The notes beneath the pieces were generated by a model that was given only the letters and a program-made list of their open reading frames with translations, did no database searches and was not told where the DNA came from. The position numbers were made by a program, and so were the translations under genes. From JBHHWH01 sp046756405 (GTDB lineage Bacteria > Actinomycetota > Acidimicrobiia > Spongiisociales > ZC4RG35): a DNA stretch of 8,961 nucleotides. The stretch spans positions 1-8,961 of the forward strand of contig JBHHWH010000089.1 in assembly GCA_046756405.1 (NCBI GenBank), written 5' to 3'. Position 1 is the stretch's first letter; each line of letters begins with the position of its first letter. Below, in pieces: positions 1 through 7,072 of this stretch.

Positions 1-258
1 GTAGGGGGTTTCCACCATGGGGAGGATCCGGTTCACTGCTCCGGCTAGACCCAGGTTGTCGGCAGAGATGATCACCCGCATGCGATCGTCTTCGTCGGTG
101 AGGTCCTCGGCATAGCGGATGCTGTCGTCGCCGGAGCCGTTGTCGAAGACCACCACCCTGGCAACGAGGCTGTCCCTGAGGACGGCGGGTAGGCAGCGGC
201 TGAGGTCGTCGCCGCTGCGGTAGTTGACGACGGCAACGGTGACCCGGCTATCAGTCAC
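1..258 (-). CDS. Family 2 glycosyltransferase, N-terminal fragment (runs off left edge)
   Basis: Reading leftward from GTG at 258, 86 codons are open to the window edge, so the 3' part is missing. The protein begins VTDSRVTVAVVNYRSGDD, the first beta strand of a GT-A fold. VVVFDNGSGDDS follows at about residues 36-47, the nucleotide-binding loop equivalent to the usual DNGSTDGS. NLGLAGAVNRIL at about 68-79 matches the N-G-aG-N segment of rhamnosyltransferase-like GT2 enzymes. It would move a sugar from a nucleotide donor to a growing glycan at the cytoplasmic membrane; donor and acceptor cannot be read from this fragment. Its start overlaps the stop of the preceding glycosyltransferase by 8 bases, so the two are probably translationally coupled. 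No good Shine-Dalgarno sequence precedes the GTG. The catalytic DXD region lies outside the window. Confidence 0.85.
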   Translation of the reverse strand, partial: MTDSRVTVAVVNYRSGDDLSRCLPAVLRDSLVARVVVFDNGSGDDSIRYAEDLTDEDDRMRVIISADNLGLAGAVNRILPMVETPY

Positions 259-1366
259 GGCGGGCGGCGAGCCTTCCCGAGAAGATCGACAGGAACAGTC
301 CCGCCGACATGAGTTGGAGGCCGAGAACGAATACCGCCGCGGCGAGCACTAGACCCTGGGTCTCGAGGAACGGTCCCGCGCCCTGGGCCAGCCAAGTTCC
401 CGCCAGGGAGATGAGCCGCACCGCTCCGACGAGCGCCACCAGCGCTCCCACCGTGGCCGCGCCCAGCCGCACCGGCCTGGCCGCCAGAAGCAGCAGCCAC
501 CGACGCGGAGCTACCCCCGTCTCCACCCGATACAGGGTGGCGGCCACACCCAACACCACCAACTGGAAGCCGCCAAGGATGCCCAGGGTGGCGAGGAGGA
601 AGCTGTTGATCGACAGCCCCACCGACCCGATAAACACCGGGCCCTCCGCCAGGGCTACCGCTCCCACCAAACCCAGGACCATGATCGCCAGACCCGGCAA
701 CACGAAAGTGAGGGTGGGGGAGTAGAGGATGGCCATGCCTGCCACCCGGACCAGGATGTTGAGCCCGTCGCGGAAAGGTCGCAGCTTCTTGTCGCCCACT
801 CGGGGCCGGTAGTCGATGTCCACCGTCCCTAAAGACAGGCCCTGACGTTTCGCCTTGATCCCGATCTCCACTTCGATGTCGAAGCCGGCCGACTCGATCC
901 GCAGCCGCTCGTAGGCGTCGCGGGACATCGCATACAGCCCGCTCATGAAGTCCTTCCCCTCGAGTTGGTGGAAAGAGGCCAGCAGCCGGTTGAAGACCCG
1001 GTTGCCCAGCCGGTTCAACGCCGGGATGTGCGGCGAATCCAGGGGTCGTTCCCCCCGGACGATGTCGTAGTCGGCAAGCATCGCCACCAGGGTGGGTATC
1101 GCCCCGGCCGGATAGGTGGCGTCGGCGTCCATGAACACCAGACGGTCGGCGGTGGCCGCCTCCGCTCCCGTGGCCATGGCCTGACCCTTCCCTCGGTTCT
1201 TCTGGTGGCACACCACCTTTACCCCCTTCGCCTCGGCCACCGCGGCTGTGGCGTCGGTGGAGCCGTCGTCGACGACGATGATCTCCGCCTCCTCTCCTAG
1301 ATGGGCCTCCAGGTCGTCGAGCACCTCGGGGAGGGCCTCCGCCTCGTTGAAGGCGGGCAGGATCAC
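251..1366 (-). CDS. Membrane-anchored GT2 glycosyltransferase (polyprenyl-phosphate sugar synthase-like)
   Basis: With the GTG at 1366 the product is 371 residues. The N-terminal half is a GT-A domain: ILPAFNEAEALPEVL (2-16), VVDDGSTDAT (31-40), KNRGKGQAM (56-64) and the metal-binding DXD in FMDADATYP (78-86, D80 and D82). EGKDFMSGLYAMSRDAYERL and a GFDIEVEIGIKAKRQG segment are typical of dolichyl/polyprenyl-phosphate mannose or glucose synthase relatives. The C-terminal 170 or so residues hold about four hydrophobic helices and end in a basic tail, so the enzyme is membrane-bound. By family it should transfer a sugar from a nucleotide donor to a lipid carrier or lipid-linked glycan. It sits between the SpoIID gene and a second GT2. 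The start is uncertain: the frame stays open upstream to 1861, but most of that is a shadow of the SpoIID gene, and no ATG, GTG or TTG occurs in frame between 1367 and 1528. CTG at 1372 is a further option. No Shine-Dalgarno sequence precedes 1366, so coupling to the stop 25 bases upstream is likely. Confidence 0.85.
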   Translation of the reverse strand: MILPAFNEAEALPEVLDDLEAHLGEEAEIIVVDDGSTDATAAVAEAKGVKVVCHQKNRGKGQAMATGAEAATADRLVFMDADATYPAGAIPTLVAMLADYDIVRGERPLDSPHIPALNRLGNRVFNRLLASFHQLEGKDFMSGLYAMSRDAYERLRIESAGFDIEVEIGIKAKRQGLSLGTVDIDYRPRVGDKKLRPFRDGLNILVRVAGMAILYSPTLTFVLPGLAIMVLGLVGAVALAEGPVFIGSVGLSINSFLLATLGILGGFQLVVLGVAATLYRVETGVAPRRWLLLLAARPVRLGAATVGALVALVGAVRLISLAGTWLAQGAGPFLETQGLVLAAAVFVLGLQLMSAGLFLSIFSGRLAARRD

Positions 1367-1391
1367 CGACAGGCGGGGCTGGCCGGTCGGC

Positions 1392-3482
1392 TCAGCGGGC
1401 TCCGGCGACGGGGCGGTGGTGGGCCCCTCCTCCCATGTCGTGGGAGATGTCGGCGGGTCCGCTGTCGTTGGTGTTGCGGAGGTAGACCCAGCCGTCGGAG
1501 GGTCGGTAGAGGCCGAGGGTGTCGACCCCATCCCCGTCCCAATCTCCGACGAAGACGATGTCTCCCGGCTCCCCGTAGGTGAACTCGATGTCAGCAACTC
1601 CGGCGGAGTTGGAGTTGCGGAGGTAGACGAATCCGTTGGAGTTTCGCCGGAGGCCGGGGGTGTCGATCCCATCACCGTCCCAGTCTCCCACGAAGGGCAC
1701 GTCGCCGACAACGCCGTAGAAGAACGAGTAGTCGGCAGCGCCCAGCCCGGCATCGCCCTCCCCAAGGTGGTTGATGATGTAGAACTTGGCCTCGCCGGGC
1801 CGGTATATGGATACGGTGTCGCAGCCGTCACCGTCGAAGTCGCCGGCGAGGGGGACATCACCGGGGTCGCCGAAGAAGAAGGAGATGTCGGCTATGCCCT
1901 GGGTGTTGGAGTTGCGCAGATAGACGTACCCGTCCGACTGGCGGTAGAGGCCCGGGGTGTCGATCCCGTCGCAGTCCCAGTCGCCCATGAAGGCGTAATC
2001 GCCCGGATCGCCATAGTAGAAGCTGGTCAGCGTGTCGTCCTCGTTGAGGTAGGTCCAGATCCCGGTGTGGGGATCATGCAGGACCGGCAGATCCACGGTG
2101 GGCGGCGGTGGAGGCGGCGGTGGTGGTGGCGGAGGCGGGGGAGGGGTGCCCAGACTGTTTCCGGTGACCGCGGTCACCTGGCCCGACTTGAGACCGAACG
2201 CCGAACGCATCCACCATCCCGGAACATCCACCGATTGCGACTCACCGTCGACGATCCCGGTGAACCGGACCACCGTCCCCGGAGGGCCGTTGACCAGTTC
2301 CACCGCGGTCAGATACTCGAAGTTCACCTGCCAGGCCTTGCTGGTTCCGGCCAGCGCGGCCACGATTACGTCCTCCCCGACCTCCTTGGTCCAGGAGGCG
2401 TTGGGGTTGACCGGGTCCGAGGACCAAGGGTCGGGCACCGACTGGAGATACGGATACGGCACCGACGACCCGAAGCCTCCCGTATTGGACTCGGTGACCC
2501 CCGACGTCGAAGACGAGTAGAAGGCTTCGACTATCCCGTTCTCGGTGAAGTCGGGGTCGGGGTGGGTTATCACCTGACCGGCCGTAGCGGTCGCAGCCGC
2601 CGTCCACGTCGGGCTCTGTTCCTGGTCCCAACCGATGTAGACCTGGTCGGCTGTGGTAGCCCGAACATGGCACCAGCAGATGTCCTTCCACTTGTCGGTG
2701 AGTCCTGGGTCGGCGAGGGTGCCGATCCGCTCGTAAAGCTCTCTCTGCTGAGCCTTGGCCAGGGCGTAGCTCCTGGCCGCTAGGGCCTGGGCCTCCAGGG
2801 CCGCCGCCGGCCAGTCCACGGGCATCTCGGCGATCCCCGCCACGTAGTCCTCGATCTCGATGGCCAGGCTGACATGGAAGCCGGTGGGTGCCTGACGGAT
2901 CTTGATGGTCCCCTTGGCGTAGCTCCTTCCTAGATCGGGAAGCTCGACCCGGACTCCGGCCGTCTCGTCCCAGTCGATGCTCGCCTTGCAGTCCCCGGTG
3001 TTGCCCTGGGTGACACCGTTCAGCGCGAACCGGCACCCGCCTCCCGAGAGGGTCTCGAAGGTCCACACCTCACCGTCGTGGGGGGTTACCGATTTGGGAC
3101 AGGGTCCCTCGCCGTCGCCCGCCTGGCAGAGAATCAGATCCCCGCCCCGGGGGATGAAGGTGAAGCTGGTGCGGTTCTGCAACAGGCCTACCCATAGCGG
3201 CTCGGCGTAGTTCAACAGGAAGCTGTCGGCAGGCAGAACGTCGGTCATCTGCTGGATCGAGGTGCCGGTGTAGTAGTAGGTGGCGATGTCGGCACCGGTG
3301 GTCGTCGGCTCGGCCACAGCCTGGCCATACGCCCCGTACTGGCTCAACCCCACGCCGTGGCCCCAGCCTCCTCCTTCGAAGGTCACACTGGGTCCCTCAT
3401 GAGCCGCCACCGTTGGAGCGCCAACGATCAGGACCGCAAGAGAGGCCAGAAGCGCTGTGAAGAAGATCCGAGGAGAAGTCAT
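1392..3482 (-). CDS. Secreted SpoIID/LytB-domain protein with polyproline hinge and FG-GAP/VCBS-like repeats
   Basis: From ATG at 3482 the product is 696 residues. An ATG at 3521 would add 13 residues, but 3482 puts a clean signal peptide at the terminus (basic R5, hydrophobic 6-22, probable cleavage after VAA at 27). The SpoIID/LytB domain follows, with GGGWGHGVGLSQYGAYGQA at 37-55 and EIEDYVAGIAEMP around 209-221, then DWPAAALEAQALAARSYAL (223-241). E219 aligns with the catalytic glutamate of SpoIID, a lytic transglycosylase that cuts peptidoglycan glycan strands. Prolines 447-461 form an uninterrupted hinge. After it come four repeats with DxDxDG-type calcium loops beginning at D501, D548, D600 and D647, spaced 47-52 residues, each accompanied by YVYLRN-like strands, as in FG-GAP/VCBS propeller repeats. 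The inferred role is a secreted peptidoglycan-modifying or wall-binding protein. It heads an operon with two glycosyltransferases. The start lacks a clear Shine-Dalgarno sequence. Confidence 0.9.
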   Translation of the reverse strand: MTSPRIFFTALLASLAVLIVGAPTVAAHEGPSVTFEGGGWGHGVGLSQYGAYGQAVAEPTTTGADIATYYYTGTSIQQMTDVLPADSFLLNYAEPLWVGLLQNRTSFTFIPRGGDLILCQAGDGEGPCPKSVTPHDGEVWTFETLSGGGCRFALNGVTQGNTGDCKASIDWDETAGVRVELPDLGRSYAKGTIKIRQAPTGFHVSLAIEIEDYVAGIAEMPVDWPAAALEAQALAARSYALAKAQQRELYERIGTLADPGLTDKWKDICWCHVRATTADQVYIGWDQEQSPTWTAAATATAGQVITHPDPDFTENGIVEAFYSSSTSGVTESNTGGFGSSVPYPYLQSVPDPWSSDPVNPNASWTKEVGEDVIVAALAGTSKAWQVNFEYLTAVELVNGPPGTVVRFTGIVDGESQSVDVPGWWMRSAFGLKSGQVTAVTGNSLGTPPPPPPPPPPPPPPPTVDLPVLHDPHTGIWTYLNEDDTLTSFYYGDPGDYAFMGDWDCDGIDTPGLYRQSDGYVYLRNSNTQGIADISFFFGDPGDVPLAGDFDGDGCDTVSIYRPGEAKFYIINHLGEGDAGLGAADYSFFYGVVGDVPFVGDWDGDGIDTPGLRRNSNGFVYLRNSNSAGVADIEFTYGEPGDIVFVGDWDGDGVDTLGLYRPSDGWVYLRNTNDSGPADISHDMGGGAHHRPVAGAR

Positions 3483-3577
3483 GGGGCCTGATCGGTATCC
3501 GAGGGCACAGCACGATCTCATCGGCAGCTCGTGCCCGCCCCTTTACGTTAGGGGGATTTCAACAGGCCCCGGCGGCA
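3483..3577. promoter_or_regulatory. Divergent intergenic region, probable back-to-back promoters
   Basis: This 95-base gap separates the leftward SpoIID operon from the rightward membrane protein gene, so both transcription starts should lie here or nearby. The only AT-rich patch is 3541-3562. It contains TACGTT (3544-3549, plus) and the overlapping TAACGT (3550-3545, minus), both fitting the loose TAnnnT -10 pattern. I find no convincing -35 for either direction: TTGAAA on the minus strand (3562-3557) is only 6 bases from its candidate -10. Confidence 0.3.
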
Positions 3578-4315
3578 ATGGCGAATGGCGAAGTCGGCGC
3601 CATCGGGCGAACATGCCCCTCCGTGCCCTCCGACCTGCAAGCCATCGCCGATCCCCGACTCATCCTCCTCGCCTGGGCGGCGGGTCTCTCCCTCGCCGCC
3701 GGGTATGTGGCCTTCGTTCGGGTGGTCGGTCCCGGGTTTATTTGGCTCACCGCCTCCACCGCCGGACTGGTGGGCCTCGCCGGAGTGTTCGCCTCGGGTG
3801 CTTTCTTGGCCCGGGCCGGCCTGGTTCTTTTGGTGGTGGGGCTGATCTGGGCACGGGAGGGGCGCATCGCCGGACCGGCCCTTGTCCTCGCCGGGGTGGC
3901 CTACCTGGTGCAGGCCTCCGCCGCCGGAGGCTGGCTCCCTTCTTCCAGCGCGGCGGTGGCTCTGGGCGGGGTGACGGGGGAGATGATGCTGGGCCACTGG
4001 TATCTGGTGGACCCGCGGCTGCCCCGCTGGACCCTGCGCAGCCTGGCCGTGGCCGGGATGGCCGGCCTGGCCGCTGACGGAGCGGTCCTCTCCGTCTTCG
4101 GCTCCTTCCCCGGGGGAGGGCCCACCTTGGCCTTCTGGGTCCTGCTGGGTGCTTCGATGGTGCTGATGGCCGGAGTGTTGGGAGCGCTCCGCTATCCCGC
4201 CTACTCGGGGGTGATGGCCGCCACCGGCTTGTCCTATCTCGGGGTTCTGACCACCCTCGGGGCTGTCTTCATGGGTCGGGCCCTGCTAGCGGGCCTGGGA
4301 CCCTTCGCCATCTGA
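3578..4315 (+). CDS. Unrecognised multi-pass membrane protein with a GHWYL motif
   Basis: The product is 245 residues and almost entirely hydrophobic. About eight membrane segments can be drawn, at roughly 27-48, 53-72, 79-91, 98-118, 123-144, 153-175, 184-204 and 211-236. The most distinctive feature is GEMMLGHWYLVDPRLPRW at 134-151: a His-Trp-Tyr cluster inside or at the edge of a membrane helix, followed by a short proline-rich loop. I have the impression that similar GHWYL segments occur in uncharacterised bacterial membrane proteins, but I cannot name a family. The first 25 residues are polar, and a GTG at 3623 (residue 16) is an alternative start; neither start has a good ribosome binding site. 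The gene ends 13 bases before pepA and is probably cotranscribed with it. Function is unknown; a heme- or cofactor-binding role for the histidine is only speculation. Confidence 0.8.
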   Translation: MANGEVGAIGRTCPSVPSDLQAIADPRLILLAWAAGLSLAAGYVAFVRVVGPGFIWLTASTAGLVGLAGVFASGAFLARAGLVLLVVGLIWAREGRIAGPALVLAGVAYLVQASAAGGWLPSSSAAVALGGVTGEMMLGHWYLVDPRLPRWTLRSLAVAGMAGLAADGAVLSVFGSFPGGGPTLAFWVLLGASMVLMAGVLGALRYPAYSGVMAATGLSYLGVLTTLGAVFMGRALLAGLGPFAI

Positions 4316-4322
4316 AAAGGAG
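4316..4322 (+). promoter_or_regulatory. Strong ribosome binding site for pepA
   Basis: AAAGGAG lies six bases before the ATG at 4329, immediately after the stop of the upstream membrane protein gene. It is the clearest Shine-Dalgarno sequence in the window and fixes the pepA start. Most other genes here lack one. Confidence 0.85.
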
Positions 4323-4328
4323 CAGACA

Positions 4329-5756
4329 ATGGAAGTAGTAGCCGTAGCCGGTGAGGTCGACCTCGCCGACGCCGTCCTCATCGCCGGGGTCATGGAAGAC
4401 CTCGTGCCTGCTCCCGGCTCCGAGGAGGCGGTGGAGGCCGTGGACCCCGCCTGGCTGGAGGTGGCCGGTTTCGAAGGCAAACGGGGCCAGGTTGTCGCCG
4501 TCCCCCACCCGGAAGCCTCTTCGCTGCTGCTGGTCGGCCTGGGCGACGAAGTCAGCTTCGAGGGCGTCCGGGCGGCCTCCGGTGAGGCGGCACGCAAGGC
4601 CAGGGCGACCAGGGCGGTGACCCTCCTCGCCAGGGTCGGCCTCGAAGACGCCACCCGGGCCGTGGTGGAGGGGTCGCTCCTCGGCGGCTACCGCTTCGAC
4701 GCCTACAAGACCAATGACGACAACACCCGGGTGGAGCGGGTCGAGATAGCCGACGCCGACTCCGAAGCCCTGGCCCGTACGGTCGTCCTCTGCGAGGCCA
4801 CCAACCTGGCCCGGGACTGGGTCAACACCCCCGCCAAGGACGAATCCCCCCAGGCCCTGGCGGCCGCCATGACCGAAGCCGCCACCACCACCGGGATCTC
4901 GGTCGAGGTCTGGGACCGGAACAAGATCGAAGCAGAGAACCTGGGGGCGCTCCTCGGGGTGGCCGCAGGATCCGACCGCGACCCGCAGGTGGTCATCTGC
5001 GACTACACCCCCGAAGCGGCTGTGGCCCACCTGGCCTTCGTCGGCAAGGGCATCACCTTCGACTCCGGAGGTCTCTCCCTCAAGACCCCCAAAGGCATGG
5101 AGGAGATGAAGGTCGACATGGCCGGGGCCGCCGCGGTGGTGGCCGCCACCGTGGCCATCGCCCGTCTCGGCCTGCCGGTACGGGTCACCACGATCACTCC
5201 CCTCACCGACAACGCCGTCGGCGGGGATGCCACCCGCCCCGGGGACGTGCTCCGTCCCGTCGACGGTCCCACCATCGAAGTCACCAACACCGATGCCGAA
5301 GGGCGCCTGATCCTCGCCGACGGCCTCGGGTTGGCCCGCCGCTACCAGCCCGACGTCCTCGTTGATGTGGCCACCCTCACCGGCGCCGCCCACGTCGCCC
5401 TGGGAGACAAGTACGCGGCGGCCTTCGTCTCCGACCCCGACCTCGCCGAGAAGGTCCTCACCGCCGCCTCGAGGGCCGGGGAGTACTTCTGGGAGCTGCC
5501 CCTGGAAAAGGACTACCGCAAGTTCCTCGAGTCGACGGTGGCCGACATCAAGAACAGCTCCTCCAGTCGCTACGGCGGGGCCATCGTCGCCGCGGTGTTC
5601 CTCTCCGAATACGCCGGGGATGGTTCCTGGGCCCACCTCGACATCGCCGGGCCCTCCATGGCCCGGGAGACCAGCGGGGAGCAGGTCAAGGGCGGTTCGG
5701 GAATCGGCGTCCGTACCCTCGTCGAACTGGCGGAGGCGATGGCTCGATCCGGCTGA
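4329..5756 (+). CDS. pepA: Leucyl aminopeptidase (M17 family, PepA)
   Basis: The product is 475 residues, close to the usual 480-500 of cytosolic leucyl aminopeptidases, which remove N-terminal residues from peptides with a two-metal centre. The N-terminal macro-like domain (about 1-150) is divergent and the C-terminal catalytic domain is well conserved. By comparison with E. coli PepA the metal ligands are all present: K240 and D245 in GKGITFDSGG, D263 in KVDMAG, and D322 and E324 in NTDAEGR. The catalytic K252 (SLKTPKGM) and R326 (EGRL) are also present. The enzyme should therefore be active as a hexameric, Mn or Zn dependent peptidase in peptide turnover. In E. coli, PepA also binds DNA in Xer recombination and gene control; nothing here tests that. 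It follows the unrecognised membrane protein gene by 13 bases and precedes the sugar transferase gene by 32 bases. Confidence 0.96.
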   Translation: MEVVAVAGEVDLADAVLIAGVMEDLVPAPGSEEAVEAVDPAWLEVAGFEGKRGQVVAVPHPEASSLLLVGLGDEVSFEGVRAASGEAARKARATRAVTLLARVGLEDATRAVVEGSLLGGYRFDAYKTNDDNTRVERVEIADADSEALARTVVLCEATNLARDWVNTPAKDESPQALAAAMTEAATTTGISVEVWDRNKIEAENLGALLGVAAGSDRDPQVVICDYTPEAAVAHLAFVGKGITFDSGGLSLKTPKGMEEMKVDMAGAAAVVAATVAIARLGLPVRVTTITPLTDNAVGGDATRPGDVLRPVDGPTIEVTNTDAEGRLILADGLGLARRYQPDVLVDVATLTGAAHVALGDKYAAAFVSDPDLAEKVLTAASRAGEYFWELPLEKDYRKFLESTVADIKNSSSSRYGGAIVAAVFLSEYAGDGSWAHLDIAGPSMARETSGEQVKGGSGIGVRTLVELAEAMARSG

Positions 5757-5788
5757 TACCGGGCCAGCTTCCCTAGCATTGCCGGTCA
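5753..5788 (+). promoter_or_regulatory. Possible promoter of a leaderless sugar transferase transcript
   Basis: TAGCAT (5774-5779) fits an actinobacterial TAnnnT -10 element and lies 9 bases before the GTG at 5789, about the spacing expected if transcription starts at or next to the initiation codon. A weak -35 candidate, CTGATA (5753-5758), overlaps the pepA stop, with a short 15-base spacer. No Shine-Dalgarno sequence precedes the GTG, which supports either a leaderless mRNA or weak read-through from pepA. Confidence 0.35.
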
Positions 5789-7072
5789 GTGCGTAACCGC
5801 TTCCTGCTTTCGTTGGGAATCAGCGATCTGATTGCCCTAGCGGTGTCCATCGGGGTGGCCTCCATCTTCGTTTTCGGCACCCCCTTCCCGTGGACGGCCT
5901 TCACTCCCGGTCCTGTCTGGCCGTTCCTCGGCTTTCTGGCCGGATCCATGATCGTGACCTCGTTGGTCACCGCCCAGATGCTGGGCCACGGGGTGCCCCG
6001 GCCCACCTACGGGCGGATGACGGTGATCCTGCTGGGCACTGTCTTGGTGACCGCCGTGCTGTTGGTCCTCTTTCGCGAGGTCTACTTCTCTCGGAGACTC
6101 TTCGCCTATACGGCCATCGGTTGGACGGTCCTCGCCGGGAGTCACCGCATGGTGCGCCGTCAGCGGCCCTGGACGGAGAAGATCGGGGTCATCACCAATG
6201 AGAAGGAACTCGCCGACGACCTCGACTCTGCCGACCACGCCGAAGTGGTGTGGGTGTTAGACCCGGCCACCGAGGGGCCCATCGATCTTCCCGACCGTGA
6301 CATCACCATCGCAGTGGACCTGCGGGCGGTGCTGTCCGACCGGGTAGCCCAGTTCCTCTCCTCCTGCGACCTCGCCGGCTACTCCATCACCCCCTTCTCC
6401 TCCATCTACGAGGAGCACACCGGGAGAGTCCCCCTGGTACACCTGGCCGAGGGATGGGAGATCTCCGCGCCCCTCCTCGCCGTGGCCCACTGGATGCCGG
6501 GTAAGCGCGGCTTCGACGTGATCTTCACTGCTGTCACCGCCCCGATCTGGGTATCCCTCGGTCTGCTGGTGGCCGCCTACGTAAAGCTCGTCGACCCCGG
6601 CTTTTCCATCTTCCGCCAAGAGCGGGTGGGCCTCGGAGGTGAGACCTTCATCATGTACAAGTTCCGCACCATGTACATCGACGCCGAAGAAGACGGTCCC
6701 CGGTTCGCCCGGCACAACGACCCCCGCTTCATCCCCGGTGGGGCCTTCCTGCGCAAGTTCCGGCTCGACGAGATCCCCCAACTTTGGAACATTCTCAAAG
6801 GAGACATGAGCCTGGTAGGGCCCCGAGCGGAACAGGTTCCCTTCGTGGAGCAGTTCCGTAACCAGATTCCCTTCTACGAGCACCGCCACCTGGTACGTCC
6901 CGGGCTGACGGGATGGGCTCAGGTCAACTACGGCTATGCCGATGATGAGGCTGAGACCATCGAGAAACTCACCTATGACCTCTACTACGTCAAGCACATG
7001 TCCCCGGTGATGGACCTTCGCATCCTCTCCAAGAGCGTCTGGATCGTCCTCAGCGGCCGCGGCGCCCGATGA
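5789..7072 (+). CDS. Polyprenyl-phosphate sugar-1-phosphate transferase (polyprenol phosphate phosphoglycosyl transferase)
   Basis: The product is 427 residues and starts at GTG. Four membrane segments fill residues 5 to about 130. A soluble middle region (about 130-235) resembles a reduced CoA-binding-like domain of WbaP-type enzymes. The C-terminal bacterial sugar transferase domain begins at KRGFD (239-243) and a re-entrant or membrane helix. It includes FRQERVGLGG, MYKFRTM (K291-M295), the catalytic Asp-Glu pair in LDEIPQLWN (D327, E328) and KGDMSLVGPRAEQ (D339 to R346). RPGLTGWAQVNYGY and a DLYYVKH segment close the domain. By family the enzyme transfers a sugar-1-phosphate from a nucleotide sugar to undecaprenyl (or decaprenyl) phosphate on the cytoplasmic face, starting a lipid-linked surface glycan; which sugar cannot be read. 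It overlaps the flippase gene by ATGA, so the two are coupled. Confidence 0.95.
   Translation: MRNRFLLSLGISDLIALAVSIGVASIFVFGTPFPWTAFTPGPVWPFLGFLAGSMIVTSLVTAQMLGHGVPRPTYGRMTVILLGTVLVTAVLLVLFREVYFSRRLFAYTAIGWTVLAGSHRMVRRQRPWTEKIGVITNEKELADDLDSADHAEVVWVLDPATEGPIDLPDRDITIAVDLRAVLSDRVAQFLSSCDLAGYSITPFSSIYEEHTGRVPLVHLAEGWEISAPLLAVAHWMPGKRGFDVIFTAVTAPIWVSLGLLVAAYVKLVDPGFSIFRQERVGLGGETFIMYKFRTMYIDAEEDGPRFARHNDPRFIPGGAFLRKFRLDEIPQLWNILKGDMSLVGPRAEQVPFVEQFRNQIPFYEHRHLVRPGLTGWAQVNYGYADDEAETIEKLTYDLYYVKHMSPVMDLRILSKSVWIVLSGRGAR

Noticed and set aside
1367..1861. The upstream extension of the GT2 frame (about 165 residues, Ser/Thr/Pro-rich)
   Set aside because: It is the SpoIID repeat region read one frame off; the Ser/Thr/Pro composition follows from the repeated DxDxDG codons. 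Only the last 25 or so residues look possibly real.
2065..2520. A poly-glycine plus-strand frame
   Set aside because: The glycine run is the antisense of the 15-proline hinge in the SpoIID protein.
1248..2783. A long plus-strand open frame (about 511 codons) opposite the SpoIID and GT2 genes
   Set aside because: It is antisense to two genes with clear domain motifs, its product is a Val/Gly/Asp-rich mirror of their repeats, and no family motif is visible. It is an open frame by GC bias.
4269..5636. A 455-codon minus-strand open frame
   Set aside because: It lies wholly antisense to pepA, whose catalytic residues are all intact, and has a low-complexity Gly/Asp/His-rich composition.
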